From assembly GCA_050943075.1 (NCBI GenBank), contig JBMNOM010000029.1:1-12071 (forward strand): a DNA stretch of 12,071 nt. The letters are read 5' to 3'. Numbering within the stretch: position 1 is the stretch's first letter; each line of letters opens with the position of its first letter. Below the pieces are notes generated by a model. It had not been told where the DNA came from. It ran no database searches and saw only the letters and a list, made by a program, of their open reading frames with translations. Source of the DNA: CAJKWP01 sp050943075. Its GTDB lineage: Bacteria > Bacillota > Clostridia > Christensenellales > UBA1242. Below, one piece after another: positions 6,060 to 12,071 of the stretch. A program made the translations under genes and the position numbers.

Positions 6060-6644
6060 TTAATTTTTGTTTTTTGTTTCTCTTGTGTAGATAACTTTTC
6101 GTTCATCGCTTTTAACAAAAATGCCCTTTTCTGCCTTTTTCATCATTGGCATGTCGCTTAAAGAGTCCGAGTAAAATGTTTTTAAAATTAAATCTGTGCC
6201 AAATTGTTTTTCAAATTCAACAACTTTTTGCTGCCCCCAGCAATTTTTGCCATTGATTTTGCCAGTGGAAATGTCCATATCAGTTGCAATTACATTTTTT
6301 AAACCAAGCCTTTTGCAAGCGGCGTTAATTAAAAAGAATGGGGAAGCGGAAATGATGATGTCATCTTCTTGTTTTTGTTCCAAATACCAATTTTTAATGT
6401 TTTTTATGTTTTTGTCCCAAAATTCTTCCACAAGTTTTTCTTTGTTTTTAAAGAATTTTAAGTTCATCATTGCAAGTTCTTTAATTTTCTTTTTTGAAAT
6501 TAGTTTAACCAAATGCAAAAGCACCAAAACAGCTTGAAATGGCAAAGCCAAAATTAAAAAAGGGCGTTTTAAAATTGTGAAGAAAAAAAACGCGGTGAAG
6601 CTGTCGCCTTTGTGAATTGTTTTGTCAAAATCATAGCCGTTCAT
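6060..6644 (-). CDS. HAD-IB family phosphatase, PgpC-like
   Basis: The 194-residue protein shows all HAD motifs. Motif I is YDFDKTI (nucleophile D5, acid D7), motif II is ISAS (98-101), the motif III lysine is K140 in GQQKVVEF, and motif IV is YSDSLSD (D160, D164). The cap region (about 16-49) is strongly hydrophobic and probably inserts in the membrane. This layout, with D-x-D near the N terminus, a hydrophobic cap and YSDS-xx-D, resembles E. coli PgpC (phosphatidylglycerophosphate phosphatase). A lipid-phosphate substrate would also fit the lipid genes facing it. That substrate is inferred; a generic SerB-like phosphomonoesterase is possible. The ATG at 6644 is preceded by GGAGAG with a 4-nt gap; the upstream in-frame ATG at 6665 lies in the -10 box. 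Confidence 0.82.
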   Translation of the reverse strand: MNGYDFDKTIHKGDSFTAFFFFTILKRPFLILALPFQAVLVLLHLVKLISKKKIKELAMMNLKFFKNKEKLVEEFWDKNIKNIKNWYLEQKQEDDIIISASPFFLINAACKRLGLKNVIATDMDISTGKINGKNCWGQQKVVEFEKQFGTDLILKTFYSDSLSDMPMMKKAEKGIFVKSDERKVIYTRETKNKN

Positions 6645-6663
6645 ATTACTCTCCTGTTTTTTC

Positions 6664-6693
6664 ATTGTATCAAAACATTAAAACGCTTGTAAA
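6664..6693 (-). promoter_or_regulatory. Promoter of the HAD phosphatase gene
   Basis: On the minus strand, TTTACA (6693-6688), an 18-nt spacer and TACAAT (6669-6664) with an extended TG one base upstream form a good sigma-A-type promoter. The predicted start near 6657 leaves a leader of about 13 nt that contains just the ribosome binding site. Confidence 0.65.
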
Positions 6694-7075
6694 GTAAAGC
6701 GCGCCAACTTAATTTATTTTAAAAAGTTTGCAAAGGAAAAGCTTTGTGGACAGCCAGAAATTTAGTTAAAGAAAAAAGACAAGGTTGTGTAAGGTGGAAA
6801 TGCAGGGTGTTTTTTTTGAAGTGATTTTTTGAGTGGGGGCATTTTTCAATATTTCAACCATATAACAAGCGCAAACAATGGAGTGGCGGTTATTTTTTTT
6901 AAAAAAAAGAAACAGTTATGGCAAGCAAAAATTTGGTTAAAACAAATTAAACTAAAATAGATGGTGTTGTGGAAAGTTGAAAGGTAAAATGTGGGAATGT
7001 GAAAAAACAGAAATAAAAATTTATATATATTAAATTATAATCAAAACAAATTTTTATATTTTCTTTTAAATATCA
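6694..7075. other. Gene-free region between the HAD gene and the str operon
   Basis: I see no coding frame or RNA gene. The sequence is A/T-rich with a few G-rich patches (for example GAGTGGGGGC near 6831) and an exact T8A8 palindrome at 6893-6908, which may bend DNA. The usual upstream partners of rpsL (rpoB, rpoC, an L7Ae-like gene) are absent here, so the str operon begins independently. Confidence 0.6.
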
Positions 7076-7104
7076 TTGACAATTGTTTGCTTGTGTGTTA
7101 ATAT
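7076..7104 (+). promoter_or_regulatory. Strong promoter of the str operon
   Basis: A perfect -35 TTGACA (7076-7081), a 17-nt spacer and the -10 TAATAT (7099-7104) are followed by a predicted start at about 7110-7112. This is the best sigma-A consensus match in the window, as expected for ribosomal genes. Confidence 0.85.
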
Positions 7105-7109
7105 TCTTT

Positions 7110-7272
7110 CGGTTTGAAAAAACCGCCGCATAATGTTTATGCATTTATGTGGGCTAGCTAAAAAGCTTAAACGCATCATCAACGGCAGGTGCTGACAAGT
7201 CAGTTCACCGAAAAAACATTAAGTTTATGTATCGTGGGTGCCAAAAATTTTAATATTTTTGTTTTTTAGCTA
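7110..7272 (+). ncRNA. Structured leader RNA upstream of rpsL
   Basis: The untranslated leader folds extensively. The 5' hairpin CGGTTT-GAAA-AAACCG (7110-7125) carries a GNRA tetraloop. Next are two mutually exclusive hairpins: GCATAA/TTATGC (7128-7142) or CCGCATAA/TTATGTGG (7126-7152). A long-range helix pairs TAGCTAAA (7155-7162) with TTTAGCTA (7265-7272). It stacks on AAGCTTAA/TTAAGTTT (7163-7170 with 7219-7226, one G-U) and encloses the hairpin GGTG-CTGA...TCAG-CACC (7188-7209). A small CAAAAAT/ATTTTTG hairpin (7242-7261) forms the third arm. It is followed directly by a terminator-like hairpin. This is the layout of a cis-regulatory RNA; the ligand (a ribosomal protein such as S12 or S7, or a small molecule) is unknown, and I match it to no known class. 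Confidence 0.6.
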
Positions 7273-7305
7273 ATAAACCATATTTTTCAAATTGGTTTAT
7301 TTTTT
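7272..7305 (+). terminator. Attenuator-like terminator before rpsL
   Basis: AATAAACCA (7272-7280) and TGGTTTATT (7293-7301) form a 9-bp stem with a 12-nt loop, followed by TTTTATTTT, 36 nt before the rpsL start. Its first base is also the last base of the leader's closing helix (7155-7162 with 7265-7272), so the two structures adjoin and may compete. Confidence 0.6.
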
Positions 7306-7340
7306 ATTTTGAAAGTGTAGATTAAAAAGGAGGAAAAGTC

Positions 7341-7721
7341 ATGCCAACAATGAATCAATTGGTGAAGAAGGGCAGAGTGAGTGCAAAATCAAAAAGCAAA
7401 TCACCACTTCTTGAAAACAACCCTCAAAAAAGAGGAGTTTGTCTTTCAGTTAAAACAACATCACCAAAGAAACCAAACTCAGCTCTTAGAAAAATTGCCA
7501 GAGTAAGATTGTCAAATGGTGAAGAAGCAACTGTTTACATTCCTGGAATTGGACATAACTTGCAAGAACACAGCGTTGTGCTTGTTCGTGGCGGAAGAGT
7601 TAAAGACTTGCCTGGTGTTAGATACCATATTATTCGTGGAACACTTGATGCCAGCGGCGTTGCAAACCGTAGACAAAGCAGATCTAAATACGGCGCAAAG
7701 AGACCAAAACAAGGCAAGTAA
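7341..7721 (+). CDS. rpsL: 30S ribosomal protein S12
   Basis: The 126-residue protein aligns along its length with bacterial S12. Hallmarks are NNPQKRGVCLSVKTTSPKKPNSALRK, GHNLQEHSVVLVRGGRVKDLPGVRYH and the basic end SKYGAKRPKQGK. It lies at the decoding centre of the 30S subunit. K43 and K88, whose substitution gives streptomycin resistance, are present in wild-type form, and D89 (the RimO modification site) is conserved. A strong AAGGAGG (7327-7333) precedes the ATG. It is the first gene of the str operon and follows the structured leader and attenuator-like hairpin. Confidence 0.98.
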   Translation: MPTMNQLVKKGRVSAKSKSKSPLLENNPQKRGVCLSVKTTSPKKPNSALRKIARVRLSNGEEATVYIPGIGHNLQEHSVVLVRGGRVKDLPGVRYHIIRGTLDASGVANRRQSRSKYGAKRPKQGK

Positions 7722-7776
7722 GGTTAACTTTTTAAGTTGAAATTAAAACACACAAAATTTTTAAGGAGGATATATC

Positions 7777-8250
7777 ATGCCAAGAAGAAATGCAGCTGTT
7801 AAAAAAGATGTATTGCCAGATCCAATTTACAAGAGCAAACTTTTAACAAAAGTTGTTAACCAAGTTATGTTAGACGGAAAAAAATCACTTGCTCAAAAAA
7901 TTGTTTATGGTGCATTTGACATCATTAAAGCAAAAACAGGCGCAGAACCAATGGAATATTTTACACAAGCTATTGAAAACATCAAACCAGTTCTTGAAAC
8001 AAAAGGACGTAGAGTTGGTGGAGCAACATACCAAGTTCCAATGGAAATTCGTCCAGAACGCAGACAAACACTTGCTGTTAGATGGCTTGTTGAATTTGCA
8101 AGAAAGAGAAATGGTGAAAGAACCATGCAAGAAAAACTTGCAGGCGAAATACTTGACGCTTACAACAACACAGGCTCTGCAATTAAGAAAAGAGATGAAA
8201 TGCATAGAATGGCTGAGGCTAACAAAGCTTTTGCTCACTATCGTTGGTAA
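7777..8250 (+). CDS. rpsG: 30S ribosomal protein S7
   Basis: The 157-residue product is typical S7: MPRRNAAVKKDVLPDPIYKSKLLTKVVNQVMLDGKK, GRRVGGATYQVPMEIRPERR and RWLVEFARKRNGERTM, ending in AFAHYRW. It nucleates folding of the 3' domain of 16S rRNA and contacts the E-site tRNA. AAGGAGG (7763-7769) sits 7 nt before the ATG. The 55-nt gap after rpsL holds a small AACTT-ttt-AAGTT hairpin (7726-7738). In E. coli, S7 represses translation at the rpsL-rpsG junction; I see no obvious copy of that element here. Confidence 0.98.
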   Translation: MPRRNAAVKKDVLPDPIYKSKLLTKVVNQVMLDGKKSLAQKIVYGAFDIIKAKTGAEPMEYFTQAIENIKPVLETKGRRVGGATYQVPMEIRPERRQTLAVRWLVEFARKRNGERTMQEKLAGEILDAYNNTGSAIKKRDEMHRMAEANKAFAHYRW

Positions 8251-8257
8251 AATTGAC

Positions 8258-8316
8258 TTTTCATTTTGTTAAAAGTATAAAATGAAAACGAAATTGCAAA
8301 ACTTATATAAAGTTTT
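8258..8316 (+). other. Two hairpins in the rpsG-fusA gap
   Basis: TTTTCATTTT (8258-8267) pairs with AAAATGAAAA (8279-8288), a perfect 10-bp stem with an 11-nt loop. AAAACTT (8298-8304) pairs with AAGTTTT (8310-8316), 7 bp with a 5-nt loop. Neither has a U tract, so they are not terminators. They could protect mRNA ends, be processing sites or bind a regulator. No promoter is evident, so fusA is read from the rpsL promoter. Confidence 0.45.
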
Positions 8317-8331
8317 ACAAAACTAGAAAAA

Positions 8332-8371
8332 GGAGAGATTTTAAAAATTACTTTAAAATCGAAATAAATTT
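8332..8371 (+). promoter_or_regulatory. fusA ribosome binding site spaced by a hairpin
   Basis: The only Shine-Dalgarno (GGAGAG, 8332-8337) lies 34 nt before the fusA ATG, far too distant if linear. ATTTTAAA (8338-8345) and TTTAAAAT (8352-8359) form a perfect 8-bp stem with a 6-nt loop that starts the very next base and fills most of that space. When folded, 12 nt remain to the ATG, a usable spacing. No in-frame start lies between. The hairpin may therefore be needed for, or may control, EF-G synthesis (inference). Confidence 0.5.
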
Positions 8372-10441
8372 ATGTCGAAATTAGAATTAACACGTAACGT
8401 CGGAATTATGGCGCACATTGACGCAGGTAAAACAACAACAACAGAAAGAATTTTGTTCTACACTGGTAAAAGCCATAAAATCGGCGAAGTGCATGATGGA
8501 CAAGCGACAATGGACTGGATGGCTCAGGAACAAGAAAGAGGTATCACAATTACATCTGCTTGTACAACATGTATGTGGAAAGGTCACAAAATTAACATTA
8601 TTGACACTCCAGGACACGTTGACTTCACAGTTGAAGTTGAAAGAAGTTTGAAAGTTCTTGACGGCGCAGTTACAGTTTTGGACGCTCGTTCAAAAGTGCA
8701 ACCACAAACAGAAAAAGTTTGGCGTCAAGCTGATAAATATCGTGTTCCAAGACTTGTTTATGTTAACAAAATGGACAGAGACGATGCAACATTCTTAGGT
8801 TGCGTTGAAGCTGTTGAAAAACGTCTTAATGCAAACCCAGTTGCGCTTCAATTGCCAATTGGACAAGAGGCAAACTTCAGAGGAATTATTGACCTTGTTG
8901 ATATGGACTCAGTAATTTACAATGATGATTTAGGACAAGATATCACAGTTGGACCAATCCCAGCTGAATATCAAGAAATTGCTAATAAATACAGACAAAT
9001 TCTTATTGAAAAAGTTGCTGAAACAGATGACGAATTGCTTGAAAGATATTTCAATGGCGAAGAGTTTGACGTTCCAACACTCAAAAAAGCAATTAGAAAA
9101 GCAACAATTGCAATGAAAATCACACCAATGATTATGGGTTCATCTTATAAAAACAAAGGTGTTCAATATTTAATTGATGCAATTGTTGACTATATGCCAT
9201 CACCAGTTGATATTGATCATGTCACAGGTGTTAACCCAGAAACAGGCGAAACTGAAGAAAGACATACTTCAGAAGAAGCTCCATTCTCAGGTCTTGCATT
9301 TAAAATTATGACAGACCCATACGTTGGACGCCTTGCCTTCTTCCGTGTTTATAGTGGTAAATTAAGCGCAGGTTCATATGTTTACAACTCTGCAAAAGAC
9401 AAAAAAGAAAGAGTTGGAAGACTTATTAGAATGCACGCTAACAACAGAGAAGAAATTCAAGAAGTTGGCGCTGGTGACATTGCCGCAATTGTTGGTTTGA
9501 AAGACACCATTACAGGTGAAACACTTTGTGATGAAAACAACCCAATCTTGCTTGAAAGCATTGAATTCCCAGAACCAGTTATCCACATTGCAATTGAACC
9601 AAAAACAAAACAAATGCAAGAAAAAATGATTTTGGCTCTTATTAAGCTTGCTGAAGAAGACCCAACATTCAGAACATACACAGACCAAGAAACAGGTCAA
9701 ACAATCATTGCTGGTATGGGTGAATTACACCTTGAAATTATTGTTGACAGACTTTTAAGAGAATTCAAAGTTGAAGCAAACGTTGGTCAACCACAAGTTG
9801 CTTACAGAGAAACAATTAGAAAAGCTGTTAGAGCAGAAGGTAAATACATCAGACAAAGTGGTGGTAAAGGTCAATACGGTCATGCTGTTATTGAAATTGA
9901 ACCACTTGAAAGAGGAAAAGGTTACGAATTTGTTGATAAAATTGTTGGTGGTGCAATTCCAAAAGAATTTATTCAACCAATTAACAATGGTATTGTAGAA
10001 GCTATGAAATCTGGTGTGCTTGCAGGATACGAAACAGTTGACTTCAGAGTGACACTTGTTGACGGTAGTTTTCACGATGTTGACTCATCAGAAATGGCGT
10101 TCAAGATTGCCGGTTCTATGGCATTTAGAGATGGTGTAAGCAAAGCTGACCCAGTTTTACTTGAACCAATTATGAAAGTTCAAGTTGAATTGCCAGATGA
10201 CTACCTTGGAGCAGTTATGGGCAACTTGACATCAAGAAGAGGAATGCTCACTGGAACAGAAGCAAGAACAGGCGTTCAAATTATCAACGCTGAAGTGCCA
10301 CTTGCTGAAATGTTTGGATACGCAACTGACCTTCGTTCACAAACACAAGGTAGAGGAACATTTACAATGGAATTCATGAAATACAATGAAGTTCCAAGAT
10401 CAATTGCTGATAAAATTATTGGCGACAGAGCAAAAAAATAA
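8372..10441 (+). CDS. fusA: Elongation factor G
   Basis: The 689-residue GTPase translocates tRNA and mRNA on the ribosome, and with RRF helps recycle it. G1 is AHIDAGKT (14-21), the G2-region motif RGITIT (56-61), G3 DTPGH (78-82) and G4 NKMD (132-135). Domain II shows FKIMTDPYVGRLAFFRVYSG; the later part has EEDPTFRT, ISGMGELHL-like AGMGELHLEIIVDRLLREF, and the domain IV loop SGGKGQYGHAVIEIEP. The C terminus RGTFTMEFMKYNEVP is typical. Length is normal for the family. The start is fixed by homology (MSKLELTRNVGIMAHIDAGK, a few residues shorter than B. subtilis) although its ribosome binding site is unusually distant, as noted separately. Confidence 0.98.
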   Translation: MSKLELTRNVGIMAHIDAGKTTTTERILFYTGKSHKIGEVHDGQATMDWMAQEQERGITITSACTTCMWKGHKINIIDTPGHVDFTVEVERSLKVLDGAVTVLDARSKVQPQTEKVWRQADKYRVPRLVYVNKMDRDDATFLGCVEAVEKRLNANPVALQLPIGQEANFRGIIDLVDMDSVIYNDDLGQDITVGPIPAEYQEIANKYRQILIEKVAETDDELLERYFNGEEFDVPTLKKAIRKATIAMKITPMIMGSSYKNKGVQYLIDAIVDYMPSPVDIDHVTGVNPETGETEERHTSEEAPFSGLAFKIMTDPYVGRLAFFRVYSGKLSAGSYVYNSAKDKKERVGRLIRMHANNREEIQEVGAGDIAAIVGLKDTITGETLCDENNPILLESIEFPEPVIHIAIEPKTKQMQEKMILALIKLAEEDPTFRTYTDQETGQTIIAGMGELHLEIIVDRLLREFKVEANVGQPQVAYRETIRKAVRAEGKYIRQSGGKGQYGHAVIEIEPLERGKGYEFVDKIVGGAIPKEFIQPINNGIVEAMKSGVLAGYETVDFRVTLVDGSFHDVDSSEMAFKIAGSMAFRDGVSKADPVLLEPIMKVQVELPDDYLGAVMGNLTSRRGMLTGTEARTGVQIINAEVPLAEMFGYATDLRSQTQGRGTFTMEFMKYNEVPRSIADKIIGDRAKK

Positions 10442-10500
10442 TCTTTTAAGTAAATAATACCAAATAAAAGCATTTAATATACAAATTTATTTTAATTTGC

Positions 10501-10529
10501 TTGATTTTGATTTATATATTTGATAGAAT
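10501..10529 (+). promoter_or_regulatory. Internal promoter for tuf
   Basis: TTGATT (10501-10506), a 17-nt spacer and TAGAAT (10524-10529) form a good sigma-A-type promoter inside the 190-nt fusA-tuf gap, with a start predicted near 10536. Separate transcription of tuf is common and explains the higher output of EF-Tu compared with EF-G. Confidence 0.65.
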
Positions 10530-10534
10530 TTGTT

Positions 10535-10587
10535 TGTTCTTAAAATGGTTTTTATGAACATTGGCACTTATTGCCGTAATTGCCAAT
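10535..10587 (+). promoter_or_regulatory. Two-hairpin 5' leader of tuf
   Basis: Two abutting hairpins begin at the predicted transcript start. TGTTC-t-TAAAA, loop TGGT, TTTTA-t-GAACA (10535-10560) is 10 bp with one mismatch. ATTGGCA-c-TTA, loop TTGCCG, TAA-t-TGCCAAT (10560-10587) is also 10 bp with one mismatch. They share base A10560 and have the same 5'-end placement and internal mismatch design. They may stabilise the mRNA or be a regulatory site. No terminator tract follows. Confidence 0.5.
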
Positions 10588-10631
10588 GAAAAACCTAAAA
10601 AATAAAGAAATTATATAAGGAGAATTTAAAA

Positions 10632-11834
10632 ATGGCAAAATCAGTATTTAACAGAACCAAAGAACACGTTAATGTTGGTACAATTGGTCACGTTGACCAC
10701 GGTAAAACAACTCTTACCGCTGCAATCACATTCTACAGTTCTTTACTTGGTAACGGTGAAGCTTTGAAATATGATCAAATCGACAAAGCTCCAGAAGAAA
10801 AAGCAAGAGGAATCACAATCAACACATCACACGTTGAATATCAAACAGCAACAAGACACTACGCACACGTTGACTGCCCAGGACACGCTGACTACGTAAA
10901 AAACATGATTACAGGTGCAGCACAAATGGACGGAGCAATCTTGGTTGTTTCAGCTGCTGACGGTCCAATGCCTCAAACAAGAGAACACATCGTTCTTGCA
11001 AGACAAGTAGGTGTTCCATACATCGTTGTTTTCATGAACAAAGTTGACCAAGTTGACGATCCAGAACTTCTTGAACTTGTTGAAATGGAAATCAGAGATC
11101 TTCTTTCAGCATACAACTTCCCAGGAGACACAACTCCAATTGTTAAAGGTTCAGCTCTTAAAGCTCTTGAAGCTTGCCAAGCTGGCGACCTTAACAACGA
11201 ATGGATAAAACCAATTCAAGAACTTCTTAACACAATTGACTCATACATTCCAACTCCAGAAAGACAAATTGACAAACCTTTCTTGATGCCTGTTGAAGAC
11301 GTGTTCACAATCACAGGTAGAGGAACAGTTGCAACTGGTAGAGTTGAAAGAGGTATTGTGAAAGTTAACGACGTTGTTGAAATTGTTGGTCTTGGAAGAT
11401 CAAAACAAACAGTTATCACAGGCGTTGAAATGTTCAGAAAACTTCTTGATGAAGCTAGAGCTGGTGACAATGTTGGTTTACTCCTTCGTGGTGTAACAAG
11501 ACAAGAAATCGAAAGAGGACAAGTTATCTGCAAACCAGGTTCAATCAAACCACACATAAAATACAAAGCTGAAGTTTACGTTCTTAAGAAAGAAGAAGGT
11601 GGAAGACATACTCCATTCTTTGATGGATACAGACCACAATTCTACTTCAGAACAACTGACGTTACTGGAACAATCAAACTTCCAGAAGGTGTTGAAATGG
11701 TTATGCCAGGAGACAACATTTCTATGGAAATCACACTTATCACACCAATCGCAATCGAACAAGGACTTCGTTTTGCTATTCGTGAAGGTGGCAGAACTGT
11801 TGGATCAGGCGTTGTTGCTTCAATTATCGAATAA
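10632..11834 (+). CDS. tuf: Elongation factor Tu
   Basis: The 400-residue GTPase carries aminoacyl-tRNA to the ribosomal A site. GHVDHGKT (19-26) is the P loop, RGITI (59-63) the switch I core, DCPGH (81-85) with catalytic H85 the switch II, and NKVD (136-139) the guanine-specificity motif. Domain II contains MPVEDVFTITGRGTVATGRVERG, and domain III contains GGRHTPFFDGYRPQFYFRTTDVTG and MVMPGDN. The end, VGSGVVASIIE, is normal. AAGGAG (10617-10622) lies 9 nt before the ATG. It has its own promoter and leader and is followed 22 nt later by a strong terminator; no S10 operon gene follows within the window. Confidence 0.98.
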   Translation: MAKSVFNRTKEHVNVGTIGHVDHGKTTLTAAITFYSSLLGNGEALKYDQIDKAPEEKARGITINTSHVEYQTATRHYAHVDCPGHADYVKNMITGAAQMDGAILVVSAADGPMPQTREHIVLARQVGVPYIVVFMNKVDQVDDPELLELVEMEIRDLLSAYNFPGDTTPIVKGSALKALEACQAGDLNNEWIKPIQELLNTIDSYIPTPERQIDKPFLMPVEDVFTITGRGTVATGRVERGIVKVNDVVEIVGLGRSKQTVITGVEMFRKLLDEARAGDNVGLLLRGVTRQEIERGQVICKPGSIKPHIKYKAEVYVLKKEEGGRHTPFFDGYRPQFYFRTTDVTGTIKLPEGVEMVMPGDNISMEITLITPIAIEQGLRFAIREGGRTVGSGVVASIIE

Positions 11835-11856
11835 TTGTAAACAAAAAAACAATTTA

Positions 11857-11884
11857 AAAAACTCGGGTTTTTCCGAGTTTTTTT
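11857..11884 (+). terminator. Strong terminator after tuf
   Basis: AAAAACTCGG (11857-11866) and CCGAGTTTTT (11873-11882) form a 10-bp stem with a 6-nt loop, ending in a run of seven T (11878-11884). It closes the str operon. Confidence 0.93.
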
Positions 11885-11897
11885 ATTAGTTTTATGA

Positions 11898-11923
11898 AGA
11901 ATATTAGGCAAGAATATTAGGCA
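11898..11923 (+). repeat. 13-bp tandem duplication
   Basis: AGAATATTAGGCA occurs twice in direct tandem (11898-11910, 11911-11923), then begins again as AGAT and breaks off. It is probably a replication-slippage duplication in the noncoding tail. The remaining sequence to 12071 is A/T-rich and shows no gene. Confidence 0.75.
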
Positions 11924-12071
11924 AGATAATTTGGAAAATTTATATGGAAAGTTTATTTTGAAAGTTTTTTATTATTTAATGATTTTATATTTTGATGATT
12001 TTATTTGAAGTTTTGATTAGAAAGAAGTTTTCACTAAAAAGATTTTTTTATTTTCGAATGTAGATTTCTTG

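Noticed and set aside
6196..6537. 113-codon plus-strand frame opposite the HAD phosphatase
   Set aside because: The minus-strand frame has all HAD motifs, a promoter and a ribosome binding site; the opposite frame has none.
7110..7272. The rpsL leader as a known stable RNA (SRP RNA, 6S, tmRNA, RNase P) or a T-box
   Set aside because: None of the hallmark conserved segments of those RNAs could be found in it.
7512..10075. Several minus-strand and alternate-frame open frames inside rpsL, rpsG, fusA and tuf
   Set aside because: They overlap highly conserved genes, lack ribosome binding sites and have compositions typical of antisense shadows.
3158..11834. All stop codons TAA as a sign of a recoded (UGA = Trp) genome
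   Set aside because: Tryptophan is encoded by TGG in fusA, rpsG and other genes and no in-frame TGA is needed, so TAA preference simply follows low GC.

Overview
The window comes from a very AT-rich, low-GC Gram-positive-type genome, most likely an uncultured Clostridia/Firmicutes relative. The evidence is the str-operon order rpsL-rpsG-fusA-tuf, AAGGAGG-type ribosome binding sites, sigma-A-like promoters, U-tailed intrinsic terminators and a protein with a BclB-like (spore exosporium) domain. Every credible gene ends in TAA, and tryptophan is read from TGG, so the standard code fits. No taxon can be fixed from the sequence alone.

Left edge (1-500): a complete tRNA-Ser(UGA) on the minus strand with encoded CCA and a terminator; a second copy of only its 5' half, cut at the anticodon loop; and a scatter of short GGTAGACA-type direct repeats on both sides of the intact tRNA. 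This resembles the scar of a tRNA-targeting integrative element. From 500 to 1071 there is no gene, only AT-rich DNA with hairpins.

1072-2849 (minus strand): two adjacent collagen-like genes in one operon. The upstream one (2849 to 2046, TTG start) has a Cys-rich N terminus, a short Gly-X-Y stretch and a BclB-like C-terminal domain. The downstream one (2035 to 1072) is a paralogue at its N terminus and is split by a one-base frameshift. Then 3158-3739 (minus) encodes an XRE-family DNA-binding protein with four membrane helices, apparently translated from a leaderless mRNA.

3948-5927 (plus strand): a two-gene unit for a GT4 glycosyltransferase and a PlsC-type acyltransferase, closed by a strong terminator. 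Convergent to it, 6644 to 6060 is a HAD-IB phosphatase with a hydrophobic cap, resembling PgpC. Together these suggest membrane glycolipid/phospholipid synthesis. The XRE-membrane protein is divergent from this unit across a dyad-rich spacer and may regulate it (inference).

7076-11884 (plus strand): the translation operon. It starts from a near-consensus promoter, has a structured leader of about 230 nt whose long-range helix abuts a terminator-like hairpin, and continues through rpsL, rpsG and fusA. tuf has its own promoter and a two-hairpin leader, and a strong terminator ends the unit. fusA is notable because its Shine-Dalgarno lies 34 nt upstream of the AUG, with an 8-bp hairpin exactly between. 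The most interesting unexplained items are the rpsL leader RNA, the fusA initiation region, the tRNA-Ser scar and the broken collagen-like gene.
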